The position numbers and the translations under genes were made by a program. A DNA stretch of 48,799 nucleotides, taken from positions 1-48,799 of the forward strand of contig JAFUWN010000109.1 of the NCBI GenBank assembly GCA_017483465.1, read 5' to 3'. The stretch comes from Oscillospiraceae bacterium (GTDB lineage: Bacteria; Bacillota; Clostridia; Oscillospirales; Ruminococcaceae). Below are positions 26,677 to 35,586 of this stretch, piece after piece (position 1 is the first letter of the stretch; every line of letters starts with the position of its first letter). The notes below the pieces were generated by a model that saw only the letters and a program-made list of their open reading frames with translations, was not told where the DNA came from and searched no databases.

Positions 26677-27867
26677 TTATTTTTTCAGATTCTGCATTGC
26701 AAAATCTTCACCGATTGTCCAGATGGCATCAAAATTCAGCAGAGCCGTGTTATCGCCTCCGGCCGGACATACGCCGCATACATAGCCGAGATTTTTGAGA
26801 TTCCCTGCTTCGGCGGCGAGAGCTTCATCCGGTCTTGGTGTATAAATCAGATATGCTCCTGCTTTTTCGTGACCGGCACTGAGATCAATTCTGTTTCCGT
26901 CATTGACGAAATCAGCAGCGGCCATTTCTACAGCGGCATTTCTGACATCATCTTCGCTTTCCAGAATCAGCATTTTCCAGTTTCTCTCAGAAGCAAACCG
27001 GATGGTACAGGGGATTCCCTGCCGGACAAGCAGAATCAGAAAGCCGAGAGCACCTTCCATGATGATTTCACGGCGTTTCAGAGCCGTTTCGTTAGTTTCC
27101 GGCTGAAGATCCAGAATCACAGTCGGTCTGACAGTAGCCGCCGCTTCGTCCATACGGACAAGGAGTTTCTGCCGTTTGGCAGACATTTTCCAGTTAATGC
27201 GTTTTAAATTATCTCCGGGAATATATTCCCTGTGAATATAGCCCGGCATGGACTGGGCAGAATATGCCGCCGAGGATTCTTCTTCCTCGTCATCCTGTGT
27301 CAGGACAATATCACTGACAGTATGCAGAATCACATTCGCATTCGTCAGCGAGGGAATTTCCGGAATCACACCGATTTTCACGGCTGCCGGAACCTGCTGC
27401 ACCGGGAATTTGAACCAGCCTAAATAATCATAGACAGCCAGTTCCTGTATGGAAACCGTACCGCATCCGGCATAAGCGGCCGTCATCTGGAAAGGCAGTT
27501 CGAGCGGTTCTTCGGCAGTCATGGCACTTTGTACCGGCCGGGTATCTTCCTGACTGAAATTCAGATCTGAACTCATATGACATCTCAGAAACGGCACAGG
27601 CAGACGGCCGTCTGCTGTAACAGTCAGCTTTGCAGTAAAGCTCCGGCCTTTCGCTAAATAAGCAGGTGCTTCGAGCCGTGCAGAAATCTGTCTTGCGGCT
27701 CTCCAGCTCAGTAAGACAGAAATCAGCGGGGCAAGAATCAGAAAACTCCAGACGACAACACCGATATCACCGTCAAGATAATGCGTAAACAGATAGGCCA
27801 TGCCGAACATTGCCAGCAGACCGAAATAAAATTTTGAGCGTTCGAGCAGAGCAGATATTCTTTTCAT
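26677..27867 (-). CDS. DUF58 domain membrane protein
   Basis: 396 residues starting MKRISALLERSKFYFG at ATG 27867, which has AGGAG six bases upstream; the longer frame reaching 27999 overlaps moxR and is rejected. Two membrane helices at about residues 14-50 are followed by a beta-rich segment. The DUF58 signature RINWKMSAKRQKLLVRMDE is near residue 222, leading into a vWA-like fold. DUF58 proteins work with MoxR ATPases in envelope-linked complexes; the biochemical role is unsettled. It begins 10 bases after moxR and is followed by the TgpA-like gene. Confidence 0.9.
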   Translation of the reverse strand: MKRISALLERSKFYFGLLAMFGMAYLFTHYLDGDIGVVVWSFLILAPLISVLLSWRAARQISARLEAPAYLAKGRSFTAKLTVTADGRLPVPFLRCHMSSDLNFSQEDTRPVQSAMTAEEPLELPFQMTAAYAGCGTVSIQELAVYDYLGWFKFPVQQVPAAVKIGVIPEIPSLTNANVILHTVSDIVLTQDDEEEESSAAYSAQSMPGYIHREYIPGDNLKRINWKMSAKRQKLLVRMDEAAATVRPTVILDLQPETNETALKRREIIMEGALGFLILLVRQGIPCTIRFASERNWKMLILESEDDVRNAAVEMAAADFVNDGNRIDLSAGHEKAGAYLIYTPRPDEALAAEAGNLKNLGYVCGVCPAGGDNTALLNFDAIWTIGEDFAMQNLKK

Positions 27868-27877
27868 GAGAAGCTCC

Positions 27878-28813
27878 TCATGCTTCCGCCGGAACGGGAA
27901 GCGTTTCCAGAATCTGACGGACAAGAGCCTCCGGACTGCCGAGACTGTTCCGGCCTTTCGGAGAAAGCAGGATTCTGTGCGACAATACCGGAACGGCAAG
28001 TTCTTTTACATCATCCGGCGTTGCAAAGCTTCTGCCATGGACGAATGCCGCCGCACGGACGGCTTTATAACAGGCAATACTGCCTCTGGGACTGACACCG
28101 AGTGCAGACAGGTCGCTTTCTCTGGTCGCTCTTACGAGAGCAAGAATATAATTCTTCACCGGGTCGGAAACCTGAACAGTATTGACTTTCTGCTGTAACA
28201 GACTGACCTGATCGGTAGACAGCACAGCTTCTGTGATATTCGTAATCGGATTGCCTTCGCCGTTGCGTTCGAGAATGGCGAGTTCTTCGGAAAGTGTGGG
28301 ATAACCCATGGAAATTTTCATGAAAAATCTGTCCATCTGGGCTTCCGGAAGATGATACGTTCCGTAAGTTTCCACCGGATTCTGAGTAGCAATGACCATG
28401 AACGGAGAGGGCAGAATATGTGTCTGACCGTCAAGGCTGATCTGATGTTCTTCCATGATTTCCAGCAGAGCAGACTGCACTTTCGGAGAAGCACGGTTGA
28501 TTTCGTCAGCCAGCAGGAAATTACAGACAGCCGCACCCGGACGGTATTCCAGAGAACCGTCTTTCCGATTGACGACAGAATAACCGGTAATGTCCGAGGG
28601 CATAATATCAGGGGTAAGCTGAATTCTGTGAAATTCTCCGCCGACGGAACGGGAGAGAGCGGCTGCGAGCTGTGTCTTTCCGACACCAGGGACATCTTCG
28701 AGCAGGACATGACCGCCGCAGAGCATAGCAATCACAGCTTGCAGAACCGTTTCATCCTTGCCGACAATGACTTTGCCGACACTTTGCAGAATGCCTTGTA
28801 CATCTTTTTGCAT
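27878..28813 (-). CDS. MoxR-family AAA+ ATPase
   Basis: A 311-residue chaperone-type ATPase. Walker A is LLEDVPGVGKTQLA near residue 36, Walker B LLADEINRA near 99, sensor 1 VIATQNPVE near 139, and the MoxR-typical YHLPEAQMDRF follows. AAAGGAGG precedes the ATG at 28813. It heads the MoxR-DUF58-TgpA-peptidase operon and probably remodels its partner DUF58 protein. Confidence 0.95.
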   Translation of the reverse strand: MQKDVQGILQSVGKVIVGKDETVLQAVIAMLCGGHVLLEDVPGVGKTQLAAALSRSVGGEFHRIQLTPDIMPSDITGYSVVNRKDGSLEYRPGAAVCNFLLADEINRASPKVQSALLEIMEEHQISLDGQTHILPSPFMVIATQNPVETYGTYHLPEAQMDRFFMKISMGYPTLSEELAILERNGEGNPITNITEAVLSTDQVSLLQQKVNTVQVSDPVKNYILALVRATRESDLSALGVSPRGSIACYKAVRAAAFVHGRSFATPDDVKELAVPVLSHRILLSPKGRNSLGSPEALVRQILETLPVPAEA

Positions 28814-28835
28814 AGAAAATAAAATCCTCCTTTTT

Positions 28836-28864
28836 ATTATAGCATACCAAATTGCATTTGTACA
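28836..28864 (-). promoter_or_regulatory. Probable promoter of the moxR operon
   Basis: A good TATAAT (28836-28841) with a weak TGTACA (28859-28864) at 17 bases spacing on the minus strand. The upstream 28865-28913 is extremely A/T-rich and could act as an UP element or as a weak terminator for the preceding lipoprotein gene. Confidence 0.6.
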
Positions 28865-28913
28865 GTAGTATTTTGAAAAAAAATTTAATTTTTTTTAAAT
28901 TTCTTAAAATTTT

Positions 28914-29798
28914 TTAGATATTTTCCAGAAAAAACCGGACAGCCCATGGCAGACTCTGTTTTTCCCAGACCTGTATAATTTCAGAATCCTGAAATTTCAG
29001 GTCATCTCCGGCAGTCCGGCATAATTTTTTCGCAGGGTCGAGCAATAACACCGCATCACAGCTGAATTTTTTTAAATAAAAATCCGTATCCGGCTCACCT
29101 TCTGCCGGAAACGGCAGAAGTATAACAGCACACTGCAATTCTTTTTCTTTCTGAATCGTCTGGATTTTATCGGAAAATTCCTGTAATTCGGCTTCTGTGA
29201 GGGTTCCTGTCCGGTCACAGACATAAGCAGGAATTTTTTCAAATTCCGGGAGAATTTTCTCCAGAGCATCGGCATAATCGGCTTCTATCAGGTCATAAGT
29301 CGCTCCGGAGAGCAGGACAGCAGCTTGTGTCTGCGGCAGATATGTACTGCATGTTCCGGCTGTGAAGATATAGTCACGATTTGTATCATTATTGATCAGG
29401 ACTAAAAAACCGTCCGGCAGTTCCGGATCTGCAACGGTTTTATAATATTCTGCGGCGAACTGTTCCGGAGAACTGCCGTTCAGATGATCAGTAATCACAA
29501 CAAAAGCATTCATCAGCCGGGAAACAGAAAGCCACTCCAGATAAGCATTATGCAGTTCTGCTTCTTTTTCGGACAGGCCGCCGCATTCGTCAAACAGGTA
29601 CGGATGTTCCGGCACAGAAAAATATTCTGCCCGTTCTTCGATAGAATGCGTTTCCGGTTCGGTTTCGGGTTCCGGTTCTGTCACAGCAGCAGATTCTTTT
29701 ATAATTTCCAGTTTTCCGGAAACAGGGACAGTGTCCTGCTTCTGACAGCCGGTCATCAGAACGGCAGAAATCAGAAACAGGCATAAAAATTTCTGCAT
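28914..29798 (-). CDS. Lipoprotein with two TPM-like domains
   Basis: A 294-residue protein with a lipoprotein signal (LISAVLMTGCQ, Cys at 18) and an acidic linker. The first TPM-like domain spans about residues 68-185 (GLSEKEAELHNAYLEWLSV, DGFLVLINNDTNRDYIFTAG); a second, shorter and more diverged copy spans about 195-285 (TGTLTEAELQEFSDKIQTI). TPM domains occur in envelope proteins, including a photosystem II repair factor and some phosphatases; the activity here is unknown. It ends the rlmB-P-ATPase-like-LCP-lipoprotein gene run, 9 bases after the LCP gene. Confidence 0.7.
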   Translation of the reverse strand: MQKFLCLFLISAVLMTGCQKQDTVPVSGKLEIIKESAAVTEPEPETEPETHSIEERAEYFSVPEHPYLFDECGGLSEKEAELHNAYLEWLSVSRLMNAFVVITDHLNGSSPEQFAAEYYKTVADPELPDGFLVLINNDTNRDYIFTAGTCSTYLPQTQAAVLLSGATYDLIEADYADALEKILPEFEKIPAYVCDRTGTLTEAELQEFSDKIQTIQKEKELQCAVILLPFPAEGEPDTDFYLKKFSCDAVLLLDPAKKLCRTAGDDLKFQDSEIIQVWEKQSLPWAVRFFLENI

Positions 29799-29807
29799 AG
29801 TGCCTCC

Positions 29808-31226
29808 TTACTGCCCGGCAGATGCTTCGGGAGAAGAATAAACGGTGTGTTTGAGTATCTGCATATTGGCATCAAAATCCACCTGAAGCACGGACTGGCC
29901 GTCAATATCGGCAGGGGAATAAGTACCGTCAGCAGGAATTTGCACTTGTGTAATATCATAGCCGACTGACAGCGGCACCCGTAGCGATAATAAATACATT
30001 TCTGTATCAGACATATTAGTCCCGAGATGGGGCATAGCCGAAGTAATCAGTTTCGGCACGGCGGTGACGGCTTTGGTTTTGGCATTTTCCAGAAGCTGGG
30101 TCATCACTTCACGCTGACGGGAAGTGCGTTCAAAATCCGCATTGCCGACATACCGGATTCTGGCATAGGACAGAGCCTGTTTGCCGTTGAGCAGATAAGT
30201 ACCGCCGTTTTCGATAAAATCCGATAACGGGTCATCACCGGCCAGTTCGTTTACTTCGCTCTGGAGAATCACGTTCATAGCCTGGGCTTCTTCGTCAGAA
30301 AGTGTGACATCCACACCGCCGAAGGCATCAATAATACCGGCAAAGCCCATAAAGCCGACAACACAATAATCATCAATGCTGATCTGATAATTCTGTTCCA
30401 GCGTATCCATCAGAAGCTCCGCACCGCCGTAGGAATAGGCCGCATTGAGCTTGTTATAGCCATAACCGGGAATATCTACATACGCATCACGCATGAAAGA
30501 AGTCAGATAAATCTGCTGTGTTCTGGAATTCAGCGAGAACAGCAGCATAGTATCAGAACGGCCTCGTTCCGCACCGACATCACGGGCATCCGTACCGATC
30601 AGCAGAACGCTCCGGACATAACTTCTGTCGAGTGTTCCGGAAGTTACAGAACGCTGACCGTCCGGGAGTTTTTCAAGCTGCCGGATGAGCAGAATGGAAA
30701 TCGCTGAATAAATAATAAAAATTGTCAGACAGAAACTGATCACTTTCCAGATTAATTTCCGGGCTAATTTTTTCAATAAACCGCCTCCGTGAGAATGTTT
30801 GTGAGAAGATGTTTTTTGAGAATGCTTTTCAGAGTCCTGTTTTTTCTGTGATTTTTTATGACTGGATTCTGCTGTTTTTTTAGGCTTTTTATTTTTTTTC
30901 TTATGATTCTGTGAAGAGGTTTTCTGAGCAACATGATCATATTTTTCATAGGCACCATAACTGAAATCATTGTCAGGTGCTTCATTCTGAAAATTCGCAT
31001 ACACATCCGGCTGAGGGGGAATTTCCAGTTTCTGCGTGCGGAAAGAATCGGAATTTTCAGGCTGTTTCGGAATCCTGAATTCCTGTGTATGAATGGGAGC
31101 AGTATGGCCGGCATTTTTATACTGCAAAGAGGGAAGTTCTTCCGGCTGCTGATAGATGTCATAGAATGTATCCGTCCGTGGACGGGGAAGATCGGCATTA
31201 TCTGACCGTTCAGGCGTATTGTTCAT
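29808..31226 (-). CDS. LytR-CpsA-Psr (LCP) family cell-wall glycopolymer ligase
   Basis: A 472-residue protein. A long disordered cytoplasmic segment (1-155) ends in a Lys/His/Ser-rich stretch. One membrane helix at about 162-182 precedes the extracellular LCP domain from about 205. Typical motifs are SVLLIGTDARD, RGRSDTMLLFSL, SFMRDAYVDIPGYG, KLNAAYSYGG and YARIRYVGNADFERTSRQR; the conserved Arg and Asp residues that bind polyprenyl pyrophosphate are present. LCP enzymes attach wall teichoic acid or capsule chains to peptidoglycan. The cytoplasmic extension is much longer than usual and may be regulatory. Confidence 0.93.
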   Translation of the reverse strand: MNNTPERSDNADLPRPRTDTFYDIYQQPEELPSLQYKNAGHTAPIHTQEFRIPKQPENSDSFRTQKLEIPPQPDVYANFQNEAPDNDFSYGAYEKYDHVAQKTSSQNHKKKNKKPKKTAESSHKKSQKKQDSEKHSQKTSSHKHSHGGGLLKKLARKLIWKVISFCLTIFIIYSAISILLIRQLEKLPDGQRSVTSGTLDRSYVRSVLLIGTDARDVGAERGRSDTMLLFSLNSRTQQIYLTSFMRDAYVDIPGYGYNKLNAAYSYGGAELLMDTLEQNYQISIDDYCVVGFMGFAGIIDAFGGVDVTLSDEEAQAMNVILQSEVNELAGDDPLSDFIENGGTYLLNGKQALSYARIRYVGNADFERTSRQREVMTQLLENAKTKAVTAVPKLITSAMPHLGTNMSDTEMYLLSLRVPLSVGYDITQVQIPADGTYSPADIDGQSVLQVDFDANMQILKHTVYSSPEASAGQ

Positions 31227-31241
31227 AAAAACAGCCCCCTC

Positions 31242-33587
31242 TCAGAATAAGCGTCGGATATTCACGCACAGGACAGTGACTAGAGAAACAGCACATTGCA
31301 GAATCAGCATCCAGGCAGGTGTGACACCTACATGCAGAAGCGATTCCATCACAACAAGCACAAGTCCGATCAGAATCCCGACAGCCTGTAAGAAAATTCC
31401 CGCAGTCGCCGCATTTTTCACGACTTTGGAGCAGGCAATCAACCGCATGATATTGCTGAAACTGTTCGTACAGGCCATAGAAGCACTCATTTCCTTGACA
31501 GGTGCGGTTTCTGCCCGGTAGATTTCTGACATCTTAGCCGGAATAATTTTAACCATTTCGGCAGGAATATCAAATAAATCGGAGAGCTTTTCTTTTGTGA
31601 TAATCGGGTCAACACTGTGAATGATCAGCGAAAGATTGCGTTTGACGGCCTGCTGTACCCAGAAATTTACATTTTTGTCGGACTGGAGTTCAATCACAAA
31701 TAAAGCAGACAGATTGCCGGAAATGGAGAGATAAACGGCTTCACGGTCATCTCCGGTGAGTTCGGCTTCTTTGGTTTTCGAGGGAATGCCTTCGATTCTG
31801 TGACTGAGCATCATCTCACGGGTACCCAGTAAAATCCGCTGATTGTGAATCCAGCCGCATAAGCCGAGCGTATCTTCATAGACAAAATTTTCAATCGGAT
31901 AGAGCATCTGTTCTTTGCCGTGCAGGACTTCATTGAAAACCCGGCTGAAAGCACTTCCGGCATAACGGGAGAGACTGGCAGCAGCCAGCAGAGTTTCTTC
32001 CGTCTTGACATTTGAGTACATCTTGACACCCCGGAGCTGGACAGAACCTTCCGGAAACAGAGAAGAAGCATCGATCATGATAGAATTGGTATCATAGAAA
32101 TCATCTACACTCTGATAGCCGAGCAGTAATGCACCGTGACTGGTCAGCTTTTTGGAAGCCTTGAACAGCGGCAAATTTACGACAAATGTAATCGCCGCAC
32201 AGCCGGAGGCAACGGCAAACATGGAAAATAATCCCAGTGCATAGCCAATGCCGCCTCCTGTCACAAGTGCCAGAATCAGTGCCGCAAGCAGAGAAAATGC
32301 ACAGCTTGCCGGTGCAGCATAGCGGCAGAACTGATCGGCAAGATCGGCCGAATAGGTATATTTGCGGAAATCTTTCAGAGAATCTGTTTTTCTCATGGCC
32401 GCTGTTACAGGGAAATCATCCACGGCTCCTCTTGCAAGGGATTCCGCATGGGCTTCATCATCAATAATATGCAGACCATAGCAGTCGAATCTGTCAGAAG
32501 CGGTTTTCAGATTATTTTCTTCACGGTCGATAATAAATAATTTTCCTATTGTATGCAGAAGCAGAATGAAAATTGCACACGGCATGAAATGACTTGCCAG
32601 TCCGTTGTGCTGCATACCGAAAATGCCGAAAAAAGAATCCAGCATACAGGCAAGCCAGGCAATCGCCGCAGGAGTGTCCGTATCCGCACGGAACTGCACC
32701 AGACGGCTCAGACCGTTCTTCAGAGCCGGCACACAGACCGATGCCGAGGCAAAGCCAAGCAGAAGCTGCATCAGACAGATCAGATTTTCCGGAATGCTGT
32801 TCAGCCAGGGAAAGTCAAACGCATACCGGAGAGAAAGGTACATACTGACCACTGCCGCAAGCATCAGACCTCCGGCACGGAATGCCACAGCACTCCGCAG
32901 TTCCTGAATATCGGTGCGGATGTCGGCAGTTTTCTCCAGTTTCATCATATCAGAGATATGCTGACGGCGTCTGGTTTCAGCGGCGGCTTCTTCCGGTGTT
33001 CTCCGGATGGTGACATCAAGGGAATCTGCCGTGAGCGTGCTGCGTTCGGAAGCACTCAGATTCATGCTGGTTCGCTGGGCACGGGGGGCAGGGCTGACAT
33101 CCACGGGCTTGACAGGCTCCTGCTGCGGAACTGCTACCGGAACAATATCACGCAAATCGAGCTGAAGCGTTTCCGAGGCCATTGCCGTGACATCATCCGG
33201 ACGGGAAAAGCGTTTCTTTTTCTTGTTTTTGTTATATTTTTTGGCATCATGAATCTCTGTATAAGCATATTCGCCGTCAGGACGTTCTTTCTCGTAAGTA
33301 TAATTTTCTTCTGTTTTCTGATGACGGCGGTTTCTCTGGGCTTCTCTGGCACGGGTAGAATCGCTCATCCGGCGGATTTTGGAAGAAGTATCATAAACCG
33401 GTTCGGAAGAAGCTGTGCCGGAGGGATTGTCGTTTTTTCCGCTGTCACGGGACGGCGAGCCGGATTCGATGAAAGAAACCGTAGTGCGGCTGCTTTCCAG
33501 TTCATGCCGGGCACCTGGCTTCCGGAAAACCAGGTTTTCGTTGACAGGTTGTTCTGTTGTTTCTGTATGCTCTCTTTCTTTTTTCAT
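31242..33587 (-). CDS. Degenerate P1B-type ATPase-like membrane protein, probably catalytically dead
   Basis: A 781-residue protein. Residues 1-225 are charged and disordered. From about 235 it follows the heavy-metal P-type ATPase layout: membrane helices, a cytoplasmic loop, two more helices, then SHGALLLGYQSVDDFYDTNS matching the approach to the phosphorylation site. At that site DKTGTLT reads D506-A-S-S-L-F-P. The CPC metal site is SGC (461-463), the HP motif is not recognisable, and the GDGxND hinge is missing although IIPAKMSEIYR matches the segment before it. It therefore looks like a pseudo-enzyme conserved for structure. It lies 13 bases after rlmB and 15 before the LCP gene. Confidence 0.8.
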   Translation of the reverse strand: MKKEREHTETTEQPVNENLVFRKPGARHELESSRTTVSFIESGSPSRDSGKNDNPSGTASSEPVYDTSSKIRRMSDSTRAREAQRNRRHQKTEENYTYEKERPDGEYAYTEIHDAKKYNKNKKKKRFSRPDDVTAMASETLQLDLRDIVPVAVPQQEPVKPVDVSPAPRAQRTSMNLSASERSTLTADSLDVTIRRTPEEAAAETRRRQHISDMMKLEKTADIRTDIQELRSAVAFRAGGLMLAAVVSMYLSLRYAFDFPWLNSIPENLICLMQLLLGFASASVCVPALKNGLSRLVQFRADTDTPAAIAWLACMLDSFFGIFGMQHNGLASHFMPCAIFILLLHTIGKLFIIDREENNLKTASDRFDCYGLHIIDDEAHAESLARGAVDDFPVTAAMRKTDSLKDFRKYTYSADLADQFCRYAAPASCAFSLLAALILALVTGGGIGYALGLFSMFAVASGCAAITFVVNLPLFKASKKLTSHGALLLGYQSVDDFYDTNSIMIDASSLFPEGSVQLRGVKMYSNVKTEETLLAAASLSRYAGSAFSRVFNEVLHGKEQMLYPIENFVYEDTLGLCGWIHNQRILLGTREMMLSHRIEGIPSKTKEAELTGDDREAVYLSISGNLSALFVIELQSDKNVNFWVQQAVKRNLSLIIHSVDPIITKEKLSDLFDIPAEMVKIIPAKMSEIYRAETAPVKEMSASMACTNSFSNIMRLIACSKVVKNAATAGIFLQAVGILIGLVLVVMESLLHVGVTPAWMLILQCAVSLVTVLCVNIRRLF

Positions 33588-33600
33588 GTATGGGGGTCTC

Positions 33601-34344
33601 CTATCTGTTGAAATTTGTTCTTTGTCTTACAATTTCATACATAAAAATGCCGGCGGCGACAGATGCGTTCAGTGAAGTGATTTTCCCCAGCATCGGCAGC
33701 TTTACAAGAAAATCACATTTTTCACGGACAAGGCGGCTCATGCCGTTTCCCTCCGAGCCGATGACCAGTGCCGCCGCACCGTCAAACGAAGTTTCCGTAT
33801 AGAGTGTGCCGTTCATATCCGTGCCGTAAATCCAGATGCCATGCTGTTTGAGTTTGTCAATCGCAGCGGCGATATTCGGCACACGGGCAACAGGCACATA
33901 GCTTGCCGCACCGGCGGAAGTTTTATAAACTGTCGGTGAAAGTGCTGCACTCCGCCGTTTGGGGATGATTATGCCGTCTGCTCCGGCAGTTTCGGCAGTA
34001 CGGATGATCGCACCCAGATTATGCGGGTCTTCGATCTCGTCACAGATAATCAGAAACGGCTTAGAGCCTTTCTGTTCCGAAACGGCGAGCAGATCTTCCA
34101 GGCTGACATAAGAAGCACAGGCACCAAAGGCAACAACCCCCTGATGCACACCGCCTTCGGCAAGCTGGTTAAGTTTCTGTTCATTAGCAGTTTTGACAAC
34201 CGCACCGTTCTGCCGGGCGAGTTCACGGATTTCTCCGAGACTTCCGCCGCTTCCGCTGAGGTAGACGGTATCAATCGTCTGGCCGCTGCGGAGTGCTTCA
34301 CGCACAGGATTGCGGCCGATGATCATATTTTCTTTTTCGGGCAT
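33601..34344 (-). CDS. rlmB: 23S rRNA 2'-O-ribose methyltransferase, TrmH/RlmB family
   Basis: 247 residues from ATG 34344, six bases after AAAGGTG; a GTG at 34353 lies inside the ribosome site. The N-terminal substrate-binding part begins MIIGRNPVREALRSG. SPOUT knot motifs are CDEIEDPHNLGAIIRTAETAGADG near residue 105, LVIGSEGNGMSRLVRE near 196 and LNASVAAGIFMYE near 228. RlmB methylates G2251-equivalent of 23S rRNA; related TrmH enzymes act on tRNA, and the exact target is inferred. Confidence 0.92.
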   Translation of the reverse strand: MPEKENMIIGRNPVREALRSGQTIDTVYLSGSGGSLGEIRELARQNGAVVKTANEQKLNQLAEGGVHQGVVAFGACASYVSLEDLLAVSEQKGSKPFLIICDEIEDPHNLGAIIRTAETAGADGIIIPKRRSAALSPTVYKTSAGAASYVPVARVPNIAAAIDKLKQHGIWIYGTDMNGTLYTETSFDGAAALVIGSEGNGMSRLVREKCDFLVKLPMLGKITSLNASVAAGIFMYEIVRQRTNFNR

Positions 34345-34390
34345 AGCATTCACCTTTCTGTAGACGGGAATTTTTTTTGCAGTTATTATT

Positions 34391-34419
34391 ATTATAGCAT
34401 GGTTACAGAAAAATTACAA
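34391..34419 (-). promoter_or_regulatory. Promoter of the rlmB operon
   Basis: Minus-strand TTGTAA (34414-34419), 17-base spacer, TATAAT (34391-34396). It should drive rlmB, the P-ATPase-like gene, the LCP gene and the TPM lipoprotein. Confidence 0.8.
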
Positions 34420-34447
34420 GTACTTTTTGGCGGTTCCTGCAAAAAAA

Positions 34448-34699
34448 TTATAGTTTCATGACAGTCAGGTACAGCCAGATGCTTCCGCTGCCTGCGGCCA
34501 TACCCAGCAGGAACAGCAGCCAGCCGGGGAGAGTTTTTTTCTGTTTCTGACCGGCCGGAAAATAATCCAGTGTTTCCATCTGAGCGGCCTGCAGTGGGAC
34601 TTCTTTAATATCCGGCTTGAGATAGAGCACCGCTCTTTCAAAATAGGCACTGTCCGGGCGGTTGATTTCAATTACTTTCTTGTTTACGCCTTTGATCAT
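34448..34699 (-). CDS. Small single-pass membrane protein
   Basis: 83 residues from ATG 34699 (MIKGVNKKVIEINRPDSAYF), with AAAGGCAGG upstream; an in-frame extension to 34738 is not favoured. The N-terminal 50 residues are soluble and include FERAVLYLKPD; one membrane helix spans about 58-78 (GWLLFLLGMAAGSGSIWLYL). I do not recognise the family. It stands between a bidirectional terminator and rlmB. Confidence 0.7.
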   Translation of the reverse strand: MIKGVNKKVIEINRPDSAYFERAVLYLKPDIKEVPLQAAQMETLDYFPAGQKQKKTLPGWLLFLLGMAAGSGSIWLYLTVMKL

Positions 34700-34763
34700 A
34701 AAAAATAGCCTGCCTTTCTTTTCTGATACAGTCAGCATGGGCAGAAATCCGGCAGTTATACAG

Positions 34764-34793
34764 AAAAAGCCGGTAACAGATTACCGGCTTTTT
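34764..34793. terminator. Terminator after the first pilin-like gene
   Basis: A 13-bp stem (34764-34776 with 34781-34793, loop of four) ending in A-run/T-run on both sides, so it can work in either direction. It follows the stop of the 202-residue pilin-like gene. Confidence 0.88.
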
Positions 34794-34820
34794 GAATCAA
34801 GCAACACTGAATTATAAAAA

Positions 34821-35429
34821 TTAATACTGACTGGCAACCTCAGTAAGAGAATCAATCAGGCTGTCATCACTGCCGGCACCGAGCCAGCTGGAATAAGGTG
34901 TTTTAGTACGTTCCGAAGCGGAAGTTTTTCTGGCAGAATAATAGCCGACATAATTCGTAGTAACGGAATCAGCGGTAATGCTGCCCTGTACGATATAATT
35001 ATTGATATAAACAGCCCAGCACTTATTTTCCGCACCGGAAACGGTTCTGTTGACTTCTCTCACGATTCTTGCCACAGCAGCTTCCGTCACATCGCCGCTG
35101 TGATCGGCACTCAAGGCAATATTGGGGGATGGCAGGGAATCTACTGTTGGAATATAAGAAAACCTGCCGTTCTCATAAGCAATCTGAACAATTCCCTCTA
35201 AACCGCTCTTATCACTGGCTACACGATCGATAGAAATGCATTTTTGTGCGGATGTCTGTGCGGCATTATAGACCATTTTCGCATCAGAATTTGAAGATTT
35301 AATACGGGACTTCCAATAATAAGTTGACATAGTAGGTGCAAGGATTGCCGCTAAAATGCCGATGATTGCAATTACTACAATCATTTCAGTCAGAGTAAAA
35401 CCTTTTACTCTCCGAAGTTTATTTTTCAT
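34821..35429 (-). CDS. Type IV pilin-like protein
   Basis: A 202-residue prepilin-like protein. The short basic leader MKNKLRRVKG is followed by FTLTEMIVVIAIIGILAAI, the N-methylation/cleavage site and hydrophobic helix of type IV pilins and pseudopilins, with the conserved Glu at +5. A variable globular C-terminal part follows. GAGGTG precedes the ATG. It has its own promoter and terminator and no assembly ATPase or prepilin peptidase nearby. It could build a pilus (possibly adhesive to cellulose, as in ruminococci) or a pseudopilus. Confidence 0.9.
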   Translation of the reverse strand: MKNKLRRVKGFTLTEMIVVIAIIGILAAILAPTMSTYYWKSRIKSSNSDAKMVYNAAQTSAQKCISIDRVASDKSGLEGIVQIAYENGRFSYIPTVDSLPSPNIALSADHSGDVTEAAVARIVREVNRTVSGAENKCWAVYINNYIVQGSITADSVTTNYVGYYSARKTSASERTKTPYSSWLGAGSDDSLIDSLTEVASQY

Positions 35430-35492
35430 GTTTACACACCTCTTAATCAGAAAAATTTTTATTTCATATTCCGTTCATGAATTTATAATTTA

Positions 35493-35521
35493 ATTATAAC
35501 ATTTATTCTAAAAAAAGTCAA
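35493..35521 (-). promoter_or_regulatory. Promoter of the 202-residue pilin-like gene
   Basis: Minus-strand TTGACT (35516-35521), 17-base spacer, TATAAT (35493-35498). Confidence 0.88.
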
Positions 35522-35586
35522 CATATTATCTGTATTTTTTTTTGCCGCAATATCAACAAAAATACAATCCTGTTTTTGGTGATATT

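Noticed and set aside
31242-33587. Functional heavy-metal exporting ATPase
   Set aside because: The phosphorylation motif, metal-binding CPC and GDGxND hinge are all altered or missing.
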